From the NCBI RefSeq assembly GCF_004210305.1, contig NZ_SCFB01000002.1:1-64000 (forward strand): a stretch of DNA of 64,000 nucleotides, in the 5' to 3' direction. The DNA comes from Candidatus Finniella inopinata. Its GTDB lineage: Bacteria; Pseudomonadota; Alphaproteobacteria; Paracaedibacterales; CAIULA01. The notes under the pieces are model-generated. The model was given only the letters and a program-made list of their open reading frames with translations, ran no database searches and had not been told where the DNA came from. Positions 1 to 9,510 of the stretch are shown here, one piece after another (position 1 is the stretch's first letter; the number at the start of each line of letters is the position of its first letter). Position numbers and translations under genes: made by a program.

Positions 1-76
1 TCTACAAAAGTTTGGGAAATAGCAGAAACCGTAATTTTAAAAACTAGGCTGAGGAGATGTCAGTGCAATCGCCATG
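1..76 (+). mobile_element. Right end of a third ISAs1-type insertion sequence (partial)
   Basis: The first 76 bases match the transposase-distal ends of the two complete elements at 28008-29462 and 31244-32698, with the same terminal inverted repeat CATGGCGATTGCACTGA read on the complementary strand. The rest of the element lies outside the window. The apparent identity to the other copies suggests recent transposition. The sequence directly after it is the stump of another gene. Confidence 0.85.
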
Positions 77-77
77 T

Positions 78-137
78 GTCGACACCGTTGCGTCACTTAC
101 CAAGCTTAGCCGAGAAGATATCGAAAACTTAAAGTAG
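78..137 (+). pseudogene. C-terminal stump of an Rpn/PDDEXK-type transposase-nuclease
   Basis: Directly after the IS end an open frame reads VDTVASLTKLSREDIENLK and then stops. Rpn (recombination-promoting nuclease, PD-(D/E)XK) proteins typically end with an 'I..lTGLs.eEIekLk' helix, and this stump fits that pattern. The rest of the gene was presumably displaced by the IS. The match is short, so the family call is tentative. Confidence 0.45.
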
Positions 138-206
138 GAACGACTATATCAACCCAGCATTATTTACTCTTTTCATTTCGAAATAATGGATGAATTTTAA
201 ATTTTC

Positions 207-1505
207 TCACTCCTCAGTGCTGTAACTGTCCTTCACCCATCTTAAAATAAACGCGCTTGCAAACAAGCAGATGGGAACAGCTAAGATGGCAATTTGATAG
301 TTGGATTCGCTATAAATACGATGTCCAGCTGCACTTATTTTGCCATCCCAAGCCATATCTAAAATTAACCCCAACAAAGGTTGAAAGATAACCCCGCTCA
401 TCATGACGATGGCATTAGTGAAGGCGACTGTGGTGCCGCTAATTTCGTGGCTTGTATTGTTCTTAGCACATGTAAAACATAACACTTGGCCGCCAATGGT
501 CATACCGGCTAACAGCAGTATCACAAACATGATGTTAAGCGGAAGCCATTGGGCGCAAGCAATCGCTGTAAATAAGACAGCCGTTGCTAAAGCCGAAAGC
601 CGCATCACTTTGACATAGTTTTGACAATATTTTGCTAACCAAGCCGCGATAGGACCCCCAATAGCCATACCTAAAAACAACATAACGTTTGCAGTCGAGG
701 CTAACTCGCTGTTGATTTGATATGTGTTTATAAGGAAAGGAACAGCCCAAAGCTCACTAAAAGCAGAGATTGGCAAATACATAAAGCCACCAACAACAGC
801 AGCTAACCAAATTTGTTTGTTCTTAACGACCTCTTGCAAACTTGGCCATAATTTAGGGGCGTCGTGTTTTTCTTGCTCTGTCGGGGTTGGGTTATCTTGA
901 ATGCAAAACCAAGACATGATGGCCACCAAAAATCCAGCTGTCGCCAGCATTAACGTTGTTGGTCTCCAGCCATAGTTTTGCACCAGTGTGGCAAGGGGGC
1001 GGCCAGCGAACGTGCTACCCAGAGTTCCCATCATGTTGCTAAGGCCAGCTACTAAGGCAAATTGGTGAGGTCTGAACCATTCTGCTGACACCTTTAAACA
1101 GCTTATAAAAGCGCAAGCTGAGCCCGCACCAATCAAAAAACGACCGATTTGTGCCAACCATAAATTTTGGCTTTCGGCAAAAAGATAAGTGCCCAGTATG
1201 CAAATAAGTGTAGAAAGTGTAACAATTTTCCGAGTGCCAAATTTATCAACAATTAAACCACACGGAACTTGCAAAGGGACATAGGCGAAATAATAGAAAG
1301 ACACCAAAACCCCTAAGGACGTGGCTGAGACATGAAAGTCTTGGGTCAATCCCTCTGTCATGACGCTGGGTGAAACGCGTAATACCATTTCGTACAGATA
1401 AAACAGGCTAGCCACCAGCCACACCATCCAGGCTTTAAAAGGTGCCCTTTCTGGTCTTTGAACAGCACTTGAGGTTGTCATAGAAAAACTCTTTATCTCT
1501 TTCAT
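207..1505 (-). CDS. MFS transporter (tandem paralogue 2)
   Basis: A 432-residue inner-membrane protein with about 12 predicted membrane segments. The loop 2-3 signature GLIVDKFGTRK at residues 83-93 is MFS motif A. It closely resembles its upstream neighbour (1523-2845) across its length: both share the YLYE..LRVSPSVMT segment, the FYY.(A/S)YV.LQ(V/I)PCG segment and similar loops. It lies 17 bases downstream of that gene on the same strand, so the two look like a tandem duplication in one operon. The substrate cannot be read from sequence. Related MFS groups in intracellular bacteria import metabolites. ATG start at 1505; the shared homology begins near residue 20. Confidence 0.85.
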   Translation of the reverse strand: MKEIKSFSMTTSSAVQRPERAPFKAWMVWLVASLFYLYEMVLRVSPSVMTEGLTQDFHVSATSLGVLVSFYYFAYVPLQVPCGLIVDKFGTRKIVTLSTLICILGTYLFAESQNLWLAQIGRFLIGAGSACAFISCLKVSAEWFRPHQFALVAGLSNMMGTLGSTFAGRPLATLVQNYGWRPTTLMLATAGFLVAIMSWFCIQDNPTPTEQEKHDAPKLWPSLQEVVKNKQIWLAAVVGGFMYLPISAFSELWAVPFLINTYQINSELASTANVMLFLGMAIGGPIAAWLAKYCQNYVKVMRLSALATAVLFTAIACAQWLPLNIMFVILLLAGMTIGGQVLCFTCAKNNTSHEISGTTVAFTNAIVMMSGVIFQPLLGLILDMAWDGKISAAGHRIYSESNYQIAILAVPICLFASAFILRWVKDSYSTEE

Positions 1506-1522
1506 ATGTTGTTTCAGAGGGA

Positions 1523-2845
1523 CTAATCAGCGGCGTATGAAGTACCGTAGGTTTCGCGAACGAACTGGACAATGATCCAGCTAAAAAGTAGGGCAGCAAT
1601 CACGGATGAAAAGGAATATTGATACATGGCTAGGGTGTAGATGGGGGTACCTTCTGCTGATACTTTACCATCCCATGTAAAGTCAAGAATCCAACCTAGT
1701 AGAGGCTGAAAGATGGGGCCGCTGGTCATTACCAAACAGTTTGTAAACCCGATGGTTGTGCCGCTGTTATGGGGGGGGCTTACTTCTTTGGCGGCGGCAA
1801 AATACAGAATTTGGCCGCCTGATATCAATCCGCCCAAAAATAATATGCCAAACATCAGGTTGAGGGGAATATGGGGAACATAAATAACAATCGAAAAACT
1901 AATCAAGGAGCCAAGGGCTGCCCAAGACATAATTTTTTTACGGCTTTGGCAATAATTGGACAGCCAAGCACCCAAGGGGCTTCCTAGAGCCATCCCAAGG
2001 AATACCATAATACTGCCCCGCGAGGCCAACTCGTTATCAATACCATACCGTTCCATCAAAAAGGGGACCCCCCACAATTCTGCAAAGGCAGATAGCGGCA
2101 GGTACATCATGCATCCATAAATGCCGATCAACCAGTTTTGAGGGTTGGAGGCAACAAGTTTGATGCCTTGTAGAAGGGGTGCTTGTGAAGGACTAGAGGT
2201 TTCTTGTTCAATATCCTTTGGGTAATCACGAATGATTAACCAGGAGGTTAATGCTACACCAATGCCGACGATGGCGGCGATTAACATAGCGTTTCGCCAC
2301 CCATAACCATTTACAAGCAAAGCTAATGGGCTGCTGCCAAACATGCCGCCGAAAGTTCCCATCATCATCGTCATGCCTGTGATCACAGCGAATTTACTGG
2401 CATCAAACCATTCGGCCCCAACCTTCGCGCAGCTAAGGTAAGCGCAAGCCGAACCAGCGCCCATCAAGAACCGACCCATCTGCGCCATTAACAGGGTGTC
2501 ACTGTATGCAAATAAGACGCTTCCCAGAACGCATAAAATGGCAGAGAAGGTTATCACCTTACGGGGGCCCAACGAGTCCACGATAATTCCACAAGGGATT
2601 TGCAAGGCGACGTAAGAGATATAATAAAAGGAGACCAAAACGCCTAAAGCGCCTGCCATAACATTAAAATCCCCCATCAAGTTTGCGGTCATGACACTGG
2701 GCGAGACTCTTAAGATATATTCGTATAGATAGAAAAGCCAAGCGCAACCAAGAATCATCCAGGCTTTAAAGGAATTTTTTTCACTTAGACAAGAGGAGGA
2801 ACCACCATGAAGGCCGGAAACAGACTGCAATTCATTTGACTTCAT
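1523..2845 (-). CDS. MFS transporter (tandem paralogue 1)
   Basis: A 440-residue, 12-segment membrane protein of the major facilitator superfamily, with motif A GIIVDSLGPRK at residues 86-96. It is the upstream member of a two-gene unit with 207-1505 and is clearly its paralogue. The hydrophilic N-terminus (about 27 residues, Ser-rich) differs from the partner, while the membrane core is conserved. The pair probably arose by duplication and may take up related substrates such as organic acids, sugar phosphates or amino acids; nothing in the sequence decides which. Confidence 0.85.
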   Translation of the reverse strand: MKSNELQSVSGLHGGSSSCLSEKNSFKAWMILGCAWLFYLYEYILRVSPSVMTANLMGDFNVMAGALGVLVSFYYISYVALQIPCGIIVDSLGPRKVITFSAILCVLGSVLFAYSDTLLMAQMGRFLMGAGSACAYLSCAKVGAEWFDASKFAVITGMTMMMGTFGGMFGSSPLALLVNGYGWRNAMLIAAIVGIGVALTSWLIIRDYPKDIEQETSSPSQAPLLQGIKLVASNPQNWLIGIYGCMMYLPLSAFAELWGVPFLMERYGIDNELASRGSIMVFLGMALGSPLGAWLSNYCQSRKKIMSWAALGSLISFSIVIYVPHIPLNLMFGILFLGGLISGGQILYFAAAKEVSPPHNSGTTIGFTNCLVMTSGPIFQPLLGWILDFTWDGKVSAEGTPIYTLAMYQYSFSSVIAALLFSWIIVQFVRETYGTSYAAD

Positions 2846-3019
2846 AAAACTCTTTTACTCCAACATATGCAAACAAAACAGCGCCTTTAAGCGACAGGAT
2901 TTTCTTAGAAACAAACATCTCTATTTTGTCTTTAAGATAAGTTTAGCACAATGTGCAAGCATTAAATGCGAAAAACGGTGTTCGTATGCATTTTATTGAA
3001 ATTTTTTGAATTTTTATTC

Positions 3020-3110
3020 TGGCGGGGCGGGAGGGATTTGAACCCTCGATACGCTATTAACGTATACACGATTTCCAATCGTGCGCCTTCGACCGCTCGG
3101 CCACCGCCCC
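3020..3110 (-). tRNA. tRNA-Ser (anticodon GGA)
   Basis: On the minus strand the gene starts GGGGCGGTGGCCGAGCGG and has the long variable arm of a class II tRNA. The anticodon stem CACGA/TCGTG encloses the loop TTGGAAA, giving anticodon GGA. The T arm GAGGGTTCAAATCCCTC and an encoded CCA end are present. It stands alone between the MFS pair and livF. Confidence 0.95.
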
Positions 3111-3203
3111 ATCTTCCATGAAATCAATAGTGGCATAGAAAATGGCCAGCTGTTAAGTTTTTTTTGCATAAAAAATGATTTGAATTGAAGATAACTTTAA
3201 GAC

Positions 3204-3911
3204 TTACCCCCCTAAATAAGATCTTTGAACGTCAGGGTTCTTCAAAAGCTCATCTCCTGTTCCTGAAAGAATAATTCTTCCTTGTTCCAAAACAAAGGCC
3301 TCATCGCAAAATAAAAGCGCCTGTTCCACGTTTTGTTCCACCAGCAATAACGTGGTGCCTTGTGTGTGGAGGTGCTTTAGAATTCTGAATAGCTCTTTAA
3401 CCATGAAAGGAGCCAAACCCAAGGTTGGCTCATCGCATAAAATAAGTTGAGGGGTGGTCATTAGACAGCGAGCCAAGGACAAAAGCTGTTGTTCCCCACC
3501 TGAAAAAGTTCCAGCCCGCTGTTTTAAACGCTGCTCTAAAAAAGGGAAAAGGTGATAAACTTCTTCAAATTTGTTGCGTTGTTGTCTAGACGACAAGCCA
3601 ACGGCAATTCCCCCTAATTCCAGATTTTCTTGGACTGTCAGGCTTTGGAAAATTGGATGTCCCTCGGCCATATAGGCCAACCCTAGCTGATAGGTTTGAC
3701 AAGGTCTAAATGCCGTTATATTGACCCCCTTAAACCTAACCTCGCCTTCGGTTGGTCTATGGATGCCAGCTAGTGTGTTTAAAAGTGTTGTTTTTCCAGC
3801 CCCGTTAGTGCCAATAAGGGATACCAATTGCCCTTTACCAATCTTTAGGTCAATACCGTGTAGAACCTCAAAGGCCCCATATCCAACATAAAGATTCTTA
3901 ATTTCTAGCAT
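3204..3911 (-). CDS. livF: Branched-chain amino acid ABC transporter ATPase LivF
   Basis: A 235-residue ABC ATPase, the usual LivF length. Walker A GTNGAGKT is at residues 34-41, followed by the FSGGEQQLLSLAR signature, Walker B LILCDEPTLGLAP and the switch His region LLLVEQNVEQAL. LivF energises the LivHM permease for Leu/Ile/Val import. The gene overlaps the end of livG by 7 bases, so the two are translationally coupled. No permease or binding protein lies in the neighbourhood, so the membrane partners must be encoded elsewhere or be lost. Confidence 0.85.
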   Translation of the reverse strand: MLEIKNLYVGYGAFEVLHGIDLKIGKGQLVSLIGTNGAGKTTLLNTLAGIHRPTEGEVRFKGVNITAFRPCQTYQLGLAYMAEGHPIFQSLTVQENLELGGIAVGLSSRQQRNKFEEVYHLFPFLEQRLKQRAGTFSGGEQQLLSLARCLMTTPQLILCDEPTLGLAPFMVKELFRILKHLHTQGTTLLLVEQNVEQALLFCDEAFVLEQGRIILSGTGDELLKNPDVQRSYLGG

Positions 3912-4639
3912 GCAGCCGTACCCAGATAAGTTTTAATCACGTCAGGGTGTTGTTGAATGGCAGAGGGGGTGTCTTCGGCAATTTTGGCGCCTTGATGCAA
4001 AACGACGATGCGCTGACATAATGCCATTACCGCCCGCATATGGTGTTCAATCATAATGATGGTTAAGCTTAATTGTTGTTTAAGGTCTCGCAGCATCGTT
4101 ACTAAATTGTCAATTTCCAAAGGCCTAAGGCCGGCCATAACCTCGTCGAGTAACAACAGTTGGGGATTGGTGGAAAGGGCTCGTGCAATTTCCAATCGTT
4201 TTTTGTTGGGAAGACTGAGATGGTCTGCCAGCTGTTTGGCTTGGTCCATTAAATTAAGGCAATCCAGGGTATGAATTGCCACTGCTTGTGCCTTGGCAAT
4301 TGTTTGTACTTTTGTTAAAAAACCCATCATCACGTTTTCCAATACCGTCAGATTTCCAAACGGCTTGGCGGTTTGGAAAGTTCGCGCAATGCCCAACCGA
4401 GCAATCTGAGGGGCGTTTAAATTATGGATCGGTTGGCCGTTGAAAAGGATGGATCCCGTATCGGGTTGTTCAAATCCTGAAATTAATTGGAATAGCGTTG
4501 TCTTGCCAGCCCCATTGGGGCCAATCAACCCCAAGATTTCATGTGTCTGAACAGTCAGACTTAGGTCATTAATAGCTTGTATACCGTCGAAATGCTTCGA
4601 CAATCTGTCAATTTTAAGAAGACCGGGTGTGGGATGCAT
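3905..4639 (-). CDS. livG: Branched-chain amino acid ABC transporter ATPase LivG
   Basis: A 244-residue ABC ATPase with Walker A GPNGAGKT at residues 40-47 and LLLLDEVMAGL, a Walker B form typical of LivG. The ABC signature is degenerate (LSLPNKKRLEIARAL instead of LSGGQ), a drift seen in parts of this family. IARTFQ and ENVMMG are typical LivG features. It is the first gene of a livG-livF unit and the next gene upstream (rnd) is divergent, so no livJHM genes accompany it. Transport of branched-chain amino acids is inferred from family. Confidence 0.83.
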   Translation of the reverse strand: MHPTPGLLKIDRLSKHFDGIQAINDLSLTVQTHEILGLIGPNGAGKTTLFQLISGFEQPDTGSILFNGQPIHNLNAPQIARLGIARTFQTAKPFGNLTVLENVMMGFLTKVQTIAKAQAVAIHTLDCLNLMDQAKQLADHLSLPNKKRLEIARALSTNPQLLLLDEVMAGLRPLEIDNLVTMLRDLKQQLSLTIIMIEHHMRAVMALCQRIVVLHQGAKIAEDTPSAIQQHPDVIKTYLGTAAC

Positions 4640-4858
4640 TATGGTGTATCATGATTGCTGTTATCATTAAGCATTTTACGGACTCTAACTGAATTTTTGC
4701 AGGTTTGGAAGTGTCTGAGAAGACATCTTTTTTATTCCTGCGGTAAATTTACCTTAGTCATGACGTGAAAGCTTGTGATAAGTTTTGCCATAATGGTAAT
4801 CAAAGGCGCACCGCATCAAATCTGGGGAGAGCCTATAAAACAGAAAATTATAGTAAAA

Positions 4859-6022
4859 ATGTCTTGGACACTTATCGATGCGGCCGACTCTTTACAAAAA
4901 TTTTGTCAGGAAGTTCTAGAAGAAAAACCCTCATTCATAGCGATTGACTGTGAATTTGTGCGTCAAACAACGTATTGGCCACACCTTGGTCTGCTTCAAT
5001 TGGCCACGCCCAACCATGCAGTCATCATCGATCCTGTCATTCATAATCTGTCCCTAGGTCCCCTAGAGGCTATTCTTCAAGAGCCCTCAATCACCAAAGT
5101 CTTCCATTCTGGTCATCAAGATATAGAAATTTTATACAATCTGTTGGGGGATTGCCCACGCCCCATTTTTGACACACAAATTGCGGCTGCCTTTGCAGGC
5201 CTGGGGGAGGGACTGGGCTACGAAAAGTTGGTCAACGTGTTGCTGGATATAAAAGTCAGCAAGGATGAGCAGTTTACAGACTGGTTAAAGCGTCCCTTAC
5301 GGCAAGAGCAACTTGATTATGCTATTCACGATGTTTTGTATTTAAAGGAAATTTATGGGTTGTTGAAAGATCGCCTGGATGATTTGGGGCGCCAAAATTG
5401 GCCGGAGGAGTTTTTCTTGAACCTGTCCAATCCGAAAACTTTTGCGATTGCTCCTGAAAAAGCCTGGCAACGTCTAAGGGCGCCTTTTTCAAAATGGCAA
5501 CAATACAGCATTTTGTGGGATTTAGCAGCTTGGCGTGAACAGTACGCCCAAACCCATAACATCAGTCGTAGTTTATTGGCTGACAATCGATTGCTTCTTG
5601 ATCTAAGTATTGCCCCTTTTATGGAGCAGGCGGAACTGAAGGAAACGCTAAAATCACATCGTCAGAAACTGAATACAGATGCTTTGTTTGAAAACTTTTA
5701 CCGTTGTTACGAAAAGGCGCATCAGTTTCTGGATCAAGATGATTTAACTCAACAACACCGTAAACAAATTATTAAAGCCTGGACGAGTCAAAGCTTTCAA
5801 AATCAACTAACGACTGAACAAAAACAGGCCTTCAAGAATATGCGAATCACCGTTCAAAAGGTGGCGGATCAATTGAGTATACCGGTTTCTTGTGTCTCCA
5901 ACAGGCGCGAGATAGAGTCATTTATTTCTTGCCCTGATGCAAGTCATAAACTTCTTAACGGATGGAGGGGGGGGCTTTTGAGGGAGGTCTTAAAGTCTTT
6001 TTTAAACCAGGGAGAGAATTAA
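4859..6022 (+). CDS. rnd: Ribonuclease D
   Basis: A DEDD-family 3'-5' exoribonuclease acting in tRNA 3' maturation and RNA turnover. Exo I is AIDCEFVRQTTYW near residue 27, Exo II surrounds KVFHSGHQDIEILYNLLG, and Exo III YAIHDVLYLKEIY contains the Tyr/Asp pair of the DEDDy subtype. A helical HRDC region follows (about residues 180-380). The open frame extends upstream to 4775, but homology begins at MSWTLIDAADSL, so the ATG at 4859 is preferred (387 residues). It is transcribed away from livGF. Confidence 0.9.
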   Translation: MSWTLIDAADSLQKFCQEVLEEKPSFIAIDCEFVRQTTYWPHLGLLQLATPNHAVIIDPVIHNLSLGPLEAILQEPSITKVFHSGHQDIEILYNLLGDCPRPIFDTQIAAAFAGLGEGLGYEKLVNVLLDIKVSKDEQFTDWLKRPLRQEQLDYAIHDVLYLKEIYGLLKDRLDDLGRQNWPEEFFLNLSNPKTFAIAPEKAWQRLRAPFSKWQQYSILWDLAAWREQYAQTHNISRSLLADNRLLLDLSIAPFMEQAELKETLKSHRQKLNTDALFENFYRCYEKAHQFLDQDDLTQQHRKQIIKAWTSQSFQNQLTTEQKQAFKNMRITVQKVADQLSIPVSCVSNRREIESFISCPDASHKLLNGWRGGLLREVLKSFLNQGEN

Positions 6023-6023
6023 A

Positions 6024-6221
6024 TTATTCCTTCCAATCATCACTCAGAGTCCGGGCAAAGGTCTGGGCCATCCATGTATTGTTTTCCTGGATCAAGTATG
6101 ATGTTGAAGTTTTTTCCTTCAAAGTTAAATTCCTAATTCCAGCATTAGCAATGACATTGATCTCGCAATATTCAGAAAAATCCCGCAAAATGGCACGAAT
6201 TTGATATAAATAACTGGTCAT
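6024..6221 (-). CDS. Small hypothetical protein
   Basis: A 65-residue open frame on the opposite strand, exactly filling the gap between rnd (ends 6022) and the polyamine-binding protein gene (starts 6260). Its composition is protein-like and it overlaps nothing, but it has no clear Shine-Dalgarno sequence and no recognised motif. It could be the remnant of a longer gene or chance. Confidence 0.35.
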   Translation of the reverse strand: MTSYLYQIRAILRDFSEYCEINVIANAGIRNLTLKEKTSTSYLIQENNTWMAQTFARTLSDDWKE

Positions 6222-6259
6222 TAAATTCAGTATTTGTGACTAAAATCTTGTGAGGTAGA

Positions 6260-7393
6260 TTGTCATTGTTTGATCGTAAAAACTTTATCATCAAAGCAAT
6301 AATGCTTTTAATTTGTGTGGCGGTTGGCTGGGTTATGGTAAACCGTCTACCAAAGTCAGAGGGCAACGTTGTTAACGTATACTGTTTTTATGGGATGATT
6401 CCGCACAGCGTCTTGCGACAATTTGAGAAAGAAACGGGCATAAAGGTTCGTTTTGACGTTTATGATAATAATGAAATATTAGAGGCGAAGCTGCTGGCCA
6501 CGAATTCAGGCTATGATGTTGTTATGCCAACATCTCCCCCTTATGTAGGGCGCCAAATAGCCATCGGTGTTTACCAACCATTGAAGATGGATCTTTTACC
6601 AAATCTGGGCCCTTTGCAGCCCATAATTAGTGAAAAAATGAAAATGATTGATCCAGGGCTTGTCTACACCGTGCCTTATTTTTGGGGAACCGTTGGCATT
6701 GCCTATGATTATGATAAAGTTTCTAAACTTTTACCTGATGTAGACCTTGACAGTCACGCCCTATTATTCAACCCCGACAACCTAAAACGCCTAGCTCCAT
6801 ATGGGATTAGTTTCTTTGAAGAGGCGATTGATGTATTCCCCGCTGTTTTGCATTACTTAGGTAAAAATCCAAACAGTGATGACTATGAAGATTTAAAACT
6901 TGTCTATAAGCATCTAGAAAAACTAAGGCCCTATATTAGGCGGTTTACATCGTCGCGTTTCATTAATGATTTAGTGATGGGGGATGTTTGTTTAACCCAA
7001 GCTTGGTCAGGTGAAGCGCAACAAGCCGTTCAAGAGGCGAAGGAAGTTGGGCGAGATATTCGATTTGTCATCCCAAAGGAAGGGGCGGGCATTTTCATTG
7101 ATTGTCTGGCTATTCCCAAGGGGGCCAGGCATCCCCGTAACGCCCACGCCTTTATTAATTTTTTGATTCGGCCTGATATTGCCGCCCAAGTCACAAATGA
7201 CACGTTCATTCCCACAGCAATCTTAAAATCTTTGCCCTTGGTCGACAAAAAAATACGTGATAACGCTTCCATTTATCCTCCCCAAGAGAGTATGAAAACA
7301 TTAGACTTGTACCAATTGCCTCAGGGTGAAAAAACCTCCCTCTATGAGAGAGAGCGTAATCGCCTTTGGACAAAAATCAGACTTGCACGTTAA
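6260..7393 (+). CDS. potF: Polyamine ABC transporter substrate-binding protein (PotD/PotF family)
   Basis: A 377-residue periplasmic binding protein for spermidine or putrescine. An N-terminal signal anchor (about residues 8-28) is followed by NVYCFYGMIPHSVLRQFEKE, GYDVVMPTSP and YFWGTVGIAYDYDKV, all characteristic of the PotD/PotF fold. Translation probably starts at TTG 6260, preceded by GAGG a few bases upstream. It is the first gene of a binding protein-ATPase-permease-permease operon continuing to 10677. Which polyamine is bound cannot be told. Confidence 0.88.
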   Translation: MSLFDRKNFIIKAIMLLICVAVGWVMVNRLPKSEGNVVNVYCFYGMIPHSVLRQFEKETGIKVRFDVYDNNEILEAKLLATNSGYDVVMPTSPPYVGRQIAIGVYQPLKMDLLPNLGPLQPIISEKMKMIDPGLVYTVPYFWGTVGIAYDYDKVSKLLPDVDLDSHALLFNPDNLKRLAPYGISFFEEAIDVFPAVLHYLGKNPNSDDYEDLKLVYKHLEKLRPYIRRFTSSRFINDLVMGDVCLTQAWSGEAQQAVQEAKEVGRDIRFVIPKEGAGIFIDCLAIPKGARHPRNAHAFINFLIRPDIAAQVTNDTFIPTAILKSLPLVDKKIRDNASIYPPQESMKTLDLYQLPQGEKTSLYERERNRLWTKIRLAR

Positions 7394-7403
7394 GGAAAAA
7401 GAA

Positions 7404-8546
7404 ATGCCTCCCACTCATATTCCCCTGCGATCGCTGGAGCCGTGGCAAGATGCAAATGCTGTGCCCTATATTCAGCTGGAAGGAATTACCAAAAGCTTTG
7501 GTTCTGTTCAGGCGGTGAGGGGGGTCTCGCTGTCCATCTACAAAGGCGAATTATTCTCGCTTTTAGGAGGGTCTGGTTGTGGAAAAACGACATTATTGCG
7601 GTTGTTAGCTGGCTTTGAATCACCGACCAGTGGTCGTATTTTGATTGATGGTGTAGACGTTACCAACTGGCCACCTTATCGGCGACCGGTTAATATGATG
7701 TTCCAGTCCTATGCCTTGTTTCCCCACATGACGGTTTATCAAAATATTTCTTTTGGCCTGCGCCAAGAACCACTCAATAAAACCGAAATTAACCAACGCG
7801 TACAGGAAAGCTTGGAATTGGTCCAAATGGGCGGATACGCGCACAGGAAACCCCACGAACTTTCAGGCGGACAACGCCAACGGGTCGCCTTGGCACGAAG
7901 TCTTGTAAAACAACCAAAATTATTGTTGTTAGATGAACCCTTAGCAGCACTGGATAAGAAACTAAGAGAAAAAACCCAGTTCGAGCTGGTTAACATCCAA
8001 GAACGCGTAGGCATTACCTTCGTCGTTGTGACGCATGATCAAGAGGAAGCCATGACCATGTCAACGCGCATGGCGGTGATGGAGGAGGGGCGTATTCGTC
8101 AACTGGGCGTTCCCCATGATGTTTATGAATATCCTAATTCCCGTTTTGTTGCCGAATTTATTGGTGGGGTGAATATTTTTGAAGGCCTGGTTGTGGAAGA
8201 TGAACCCGACCACGTTTTGATTGATTCAGCAGATGCTGGTTGTTTGTTGTATGTAACCGATACGGCAACGCTTCCCATCGGATCGCAGGTGGCCATTGCC
8301 ATTCGCCCTGAAAAGGTTATGATATCGACGACTCCTGTGGTGGGCAATCGCAACACGGTCAAAGGTATCGTCAAGGAAATAGCTTATTTGGGCGATTTAT
8401 CAATCTATTATGTCCGGTTGGAGTCTGGAAAAATCATTCAAGCGGCCCTGCCTAATTTGTTGAGGTTATCGGAACGTGATGTGAAATGGGACGATGAAGT
8501 CTATTTATTCTGGCGTGCCGAAAATGGCGTCATGCTGACGGTATAA
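7404..8546 (+). CDS. potA: Polyamine ABC transporter ATPase
   Basis: An ABC ATPase of the PotA/PotG type: Walker A GGSGCGKT, signature [15 protein letters not shown], Walker B LLLLDEPLAALD and switch VVVTHDQEEAMTMS, followed by a C-terminal TOBE domain (about residues 285-380). The open frame runs back into potF, but the ATG at 7404, ten bases after the potF stop and with AAGGAAAA in front, is the sensible start (380 residues). It powers import by the two permeases that follow. Confidence 0.9.
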   Translation: MPPTHIPLRSLEPWQDANAVPYIQLEGITKSFGSVQAVRGVSLSIYKGELFSLLGGSGCGKTTLLRLLAGFESPTSGRILIDGVDVTNWPPYRRPVNMMFQSYALFPHMTVYQNISFGLRQEPLNKTEINQRVQESLELVQMGGYAHRKPHELSGGQRQRVALARSLVKQPKLLLLDEPLAALDKKLREKTQFELVNIQERVGITFVVVTHDQEEAMTMSTRMAVMEEGRIRQLGVPHDVYEYPNSRFVAEFIGGVNIFEGLVVEDEPDHVLIDSADAGCLLYVTDTATLPIGSQVAIAIRPEKVMISTTPVVGNRNTVKGIVKEIAYLGDLSIYYVRLESGKIIQAALPNLLRLSERDVKWDDEVYLFWRAENGVMLTV

Positions 8547-8548
8547 AC

Positions 8549-9484
8549 ATGCAACAGTACTTTCAAAAAACCTTCCACAATTGGCAACATCGTTTTCGCC
8601 ATTCTTTCCAGTCCTTGGCGGTAATCGTCCCGTATCTATGGCTGATTATTTTCTTTTTTATTCCTTTCTTACTCATTCTGAAAATTAGTTTTTCTCAGGC
8701 CGTTTTTTCGCTTCCCCCGTTTCACAGCCTTTATGAATGGTTTGATAACGACCTTTTGCAAATTCGTTTGAATTTTGGTAATTTCACGGCTTTGCTGACC
8801 GATTCGTTTTATGGCGAAGCCTTTTGGTCGTCGTTAAAAATTGCAGGAACAGCGACTTTATGTTGCCTTGGGCTTGGTTACCTGATGGCTTATGGCATGA
8901 GCCGAGCCCCTGAGCATTGGCGAACCCTTTTATTGCTTTTGGTTTTATTGCCTTTTTGGACATCTTTTCTGGTGCGTGTGTACGCGTGGATGAGCTTGCT
9001 GAGCGCGAAGGGAATTGTGAATACGCTGTTGTTAAATTGGGGACTTATTAGCGAATCCTTATCCTTATTAGACAATTCTTATGCGGTTTGTTTGGGCATA
9101 ACGTATTGCTATCTGCCCTTCATGATTTTGCCCATTTATGCATCGTTGGAAAAGATTGACCCTGTTTATTGTGAGGCAGCCTATGATTTGGGGGCAGGGC
9201 CCTGGCGAACCTTTTGGCGGGTGACGGTCCCTTTATCAAAGCCTGGTATTATTGCTGGGTGTATATTGGTTTTCATTCCATCAATCGGCGAGTTTGTGAT
9301 TCCAGAACTTTTGGGCGGACCCGATACGTTTATGATTGGCCGCGCCTTGTGGTCAGAATTTTTCAACAATCAAGACTGGCCGCGTGCCTGTGCTTTGGCC
9401 GTTGCAATGATGGTCGTGTTTGTGGTGCCCATCATGGTATTCCAGCATTACCAACAACGAAACTTAAACTTAGCAGGCCGGTAA
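8549..9484 (+). CDS. potB: Polyamine ABC transporter permease PotB/PotH
   Basis: A 311-residue inner-membrane permease with about six membrane segments and the ABC inner-membrane signature EAAYDLGAGPWRTFWRVTVP near residue 210. It starts two bases after the potA stop, so it is translationally coupled. It pairs with the PotC-type permease at 9859. The 374 bases between the two permeases are unusual for this operon and hold a decayed foreign gene. Confidence 0.9.
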   Translation: MQQYFQKTFHNWQHRFRHSFQSLAVIVPYLWLIIFFFIPFLLILKISFSQAVFSLPPFHSLYEWFDNDLLQIRLNFGNFTALLTDSFYGEAFWSSLKIAGTATLCCLGLGYLMAYGMSRAPEHWRTLLLLLVLLPFWTSFLVRVYAWMSLLSAKGIVNTLLLNWGLISESLSLLDNSYAVCLGITYCYLPFMILPIYASLEKIDPVYCEAAYDLGAGPWRTFWRVTVPLSKPGIIAGCILVFIPSIGEFVIPELLGGPDTFMIGRALWSEFFNNQDWPRACALAVAMMVVFVVPIMVFQHYQQRNLNLAGR

Positions 9485-9510
9485 AGGGCAGGGGCCCAAC
9501 CAGAGATATT

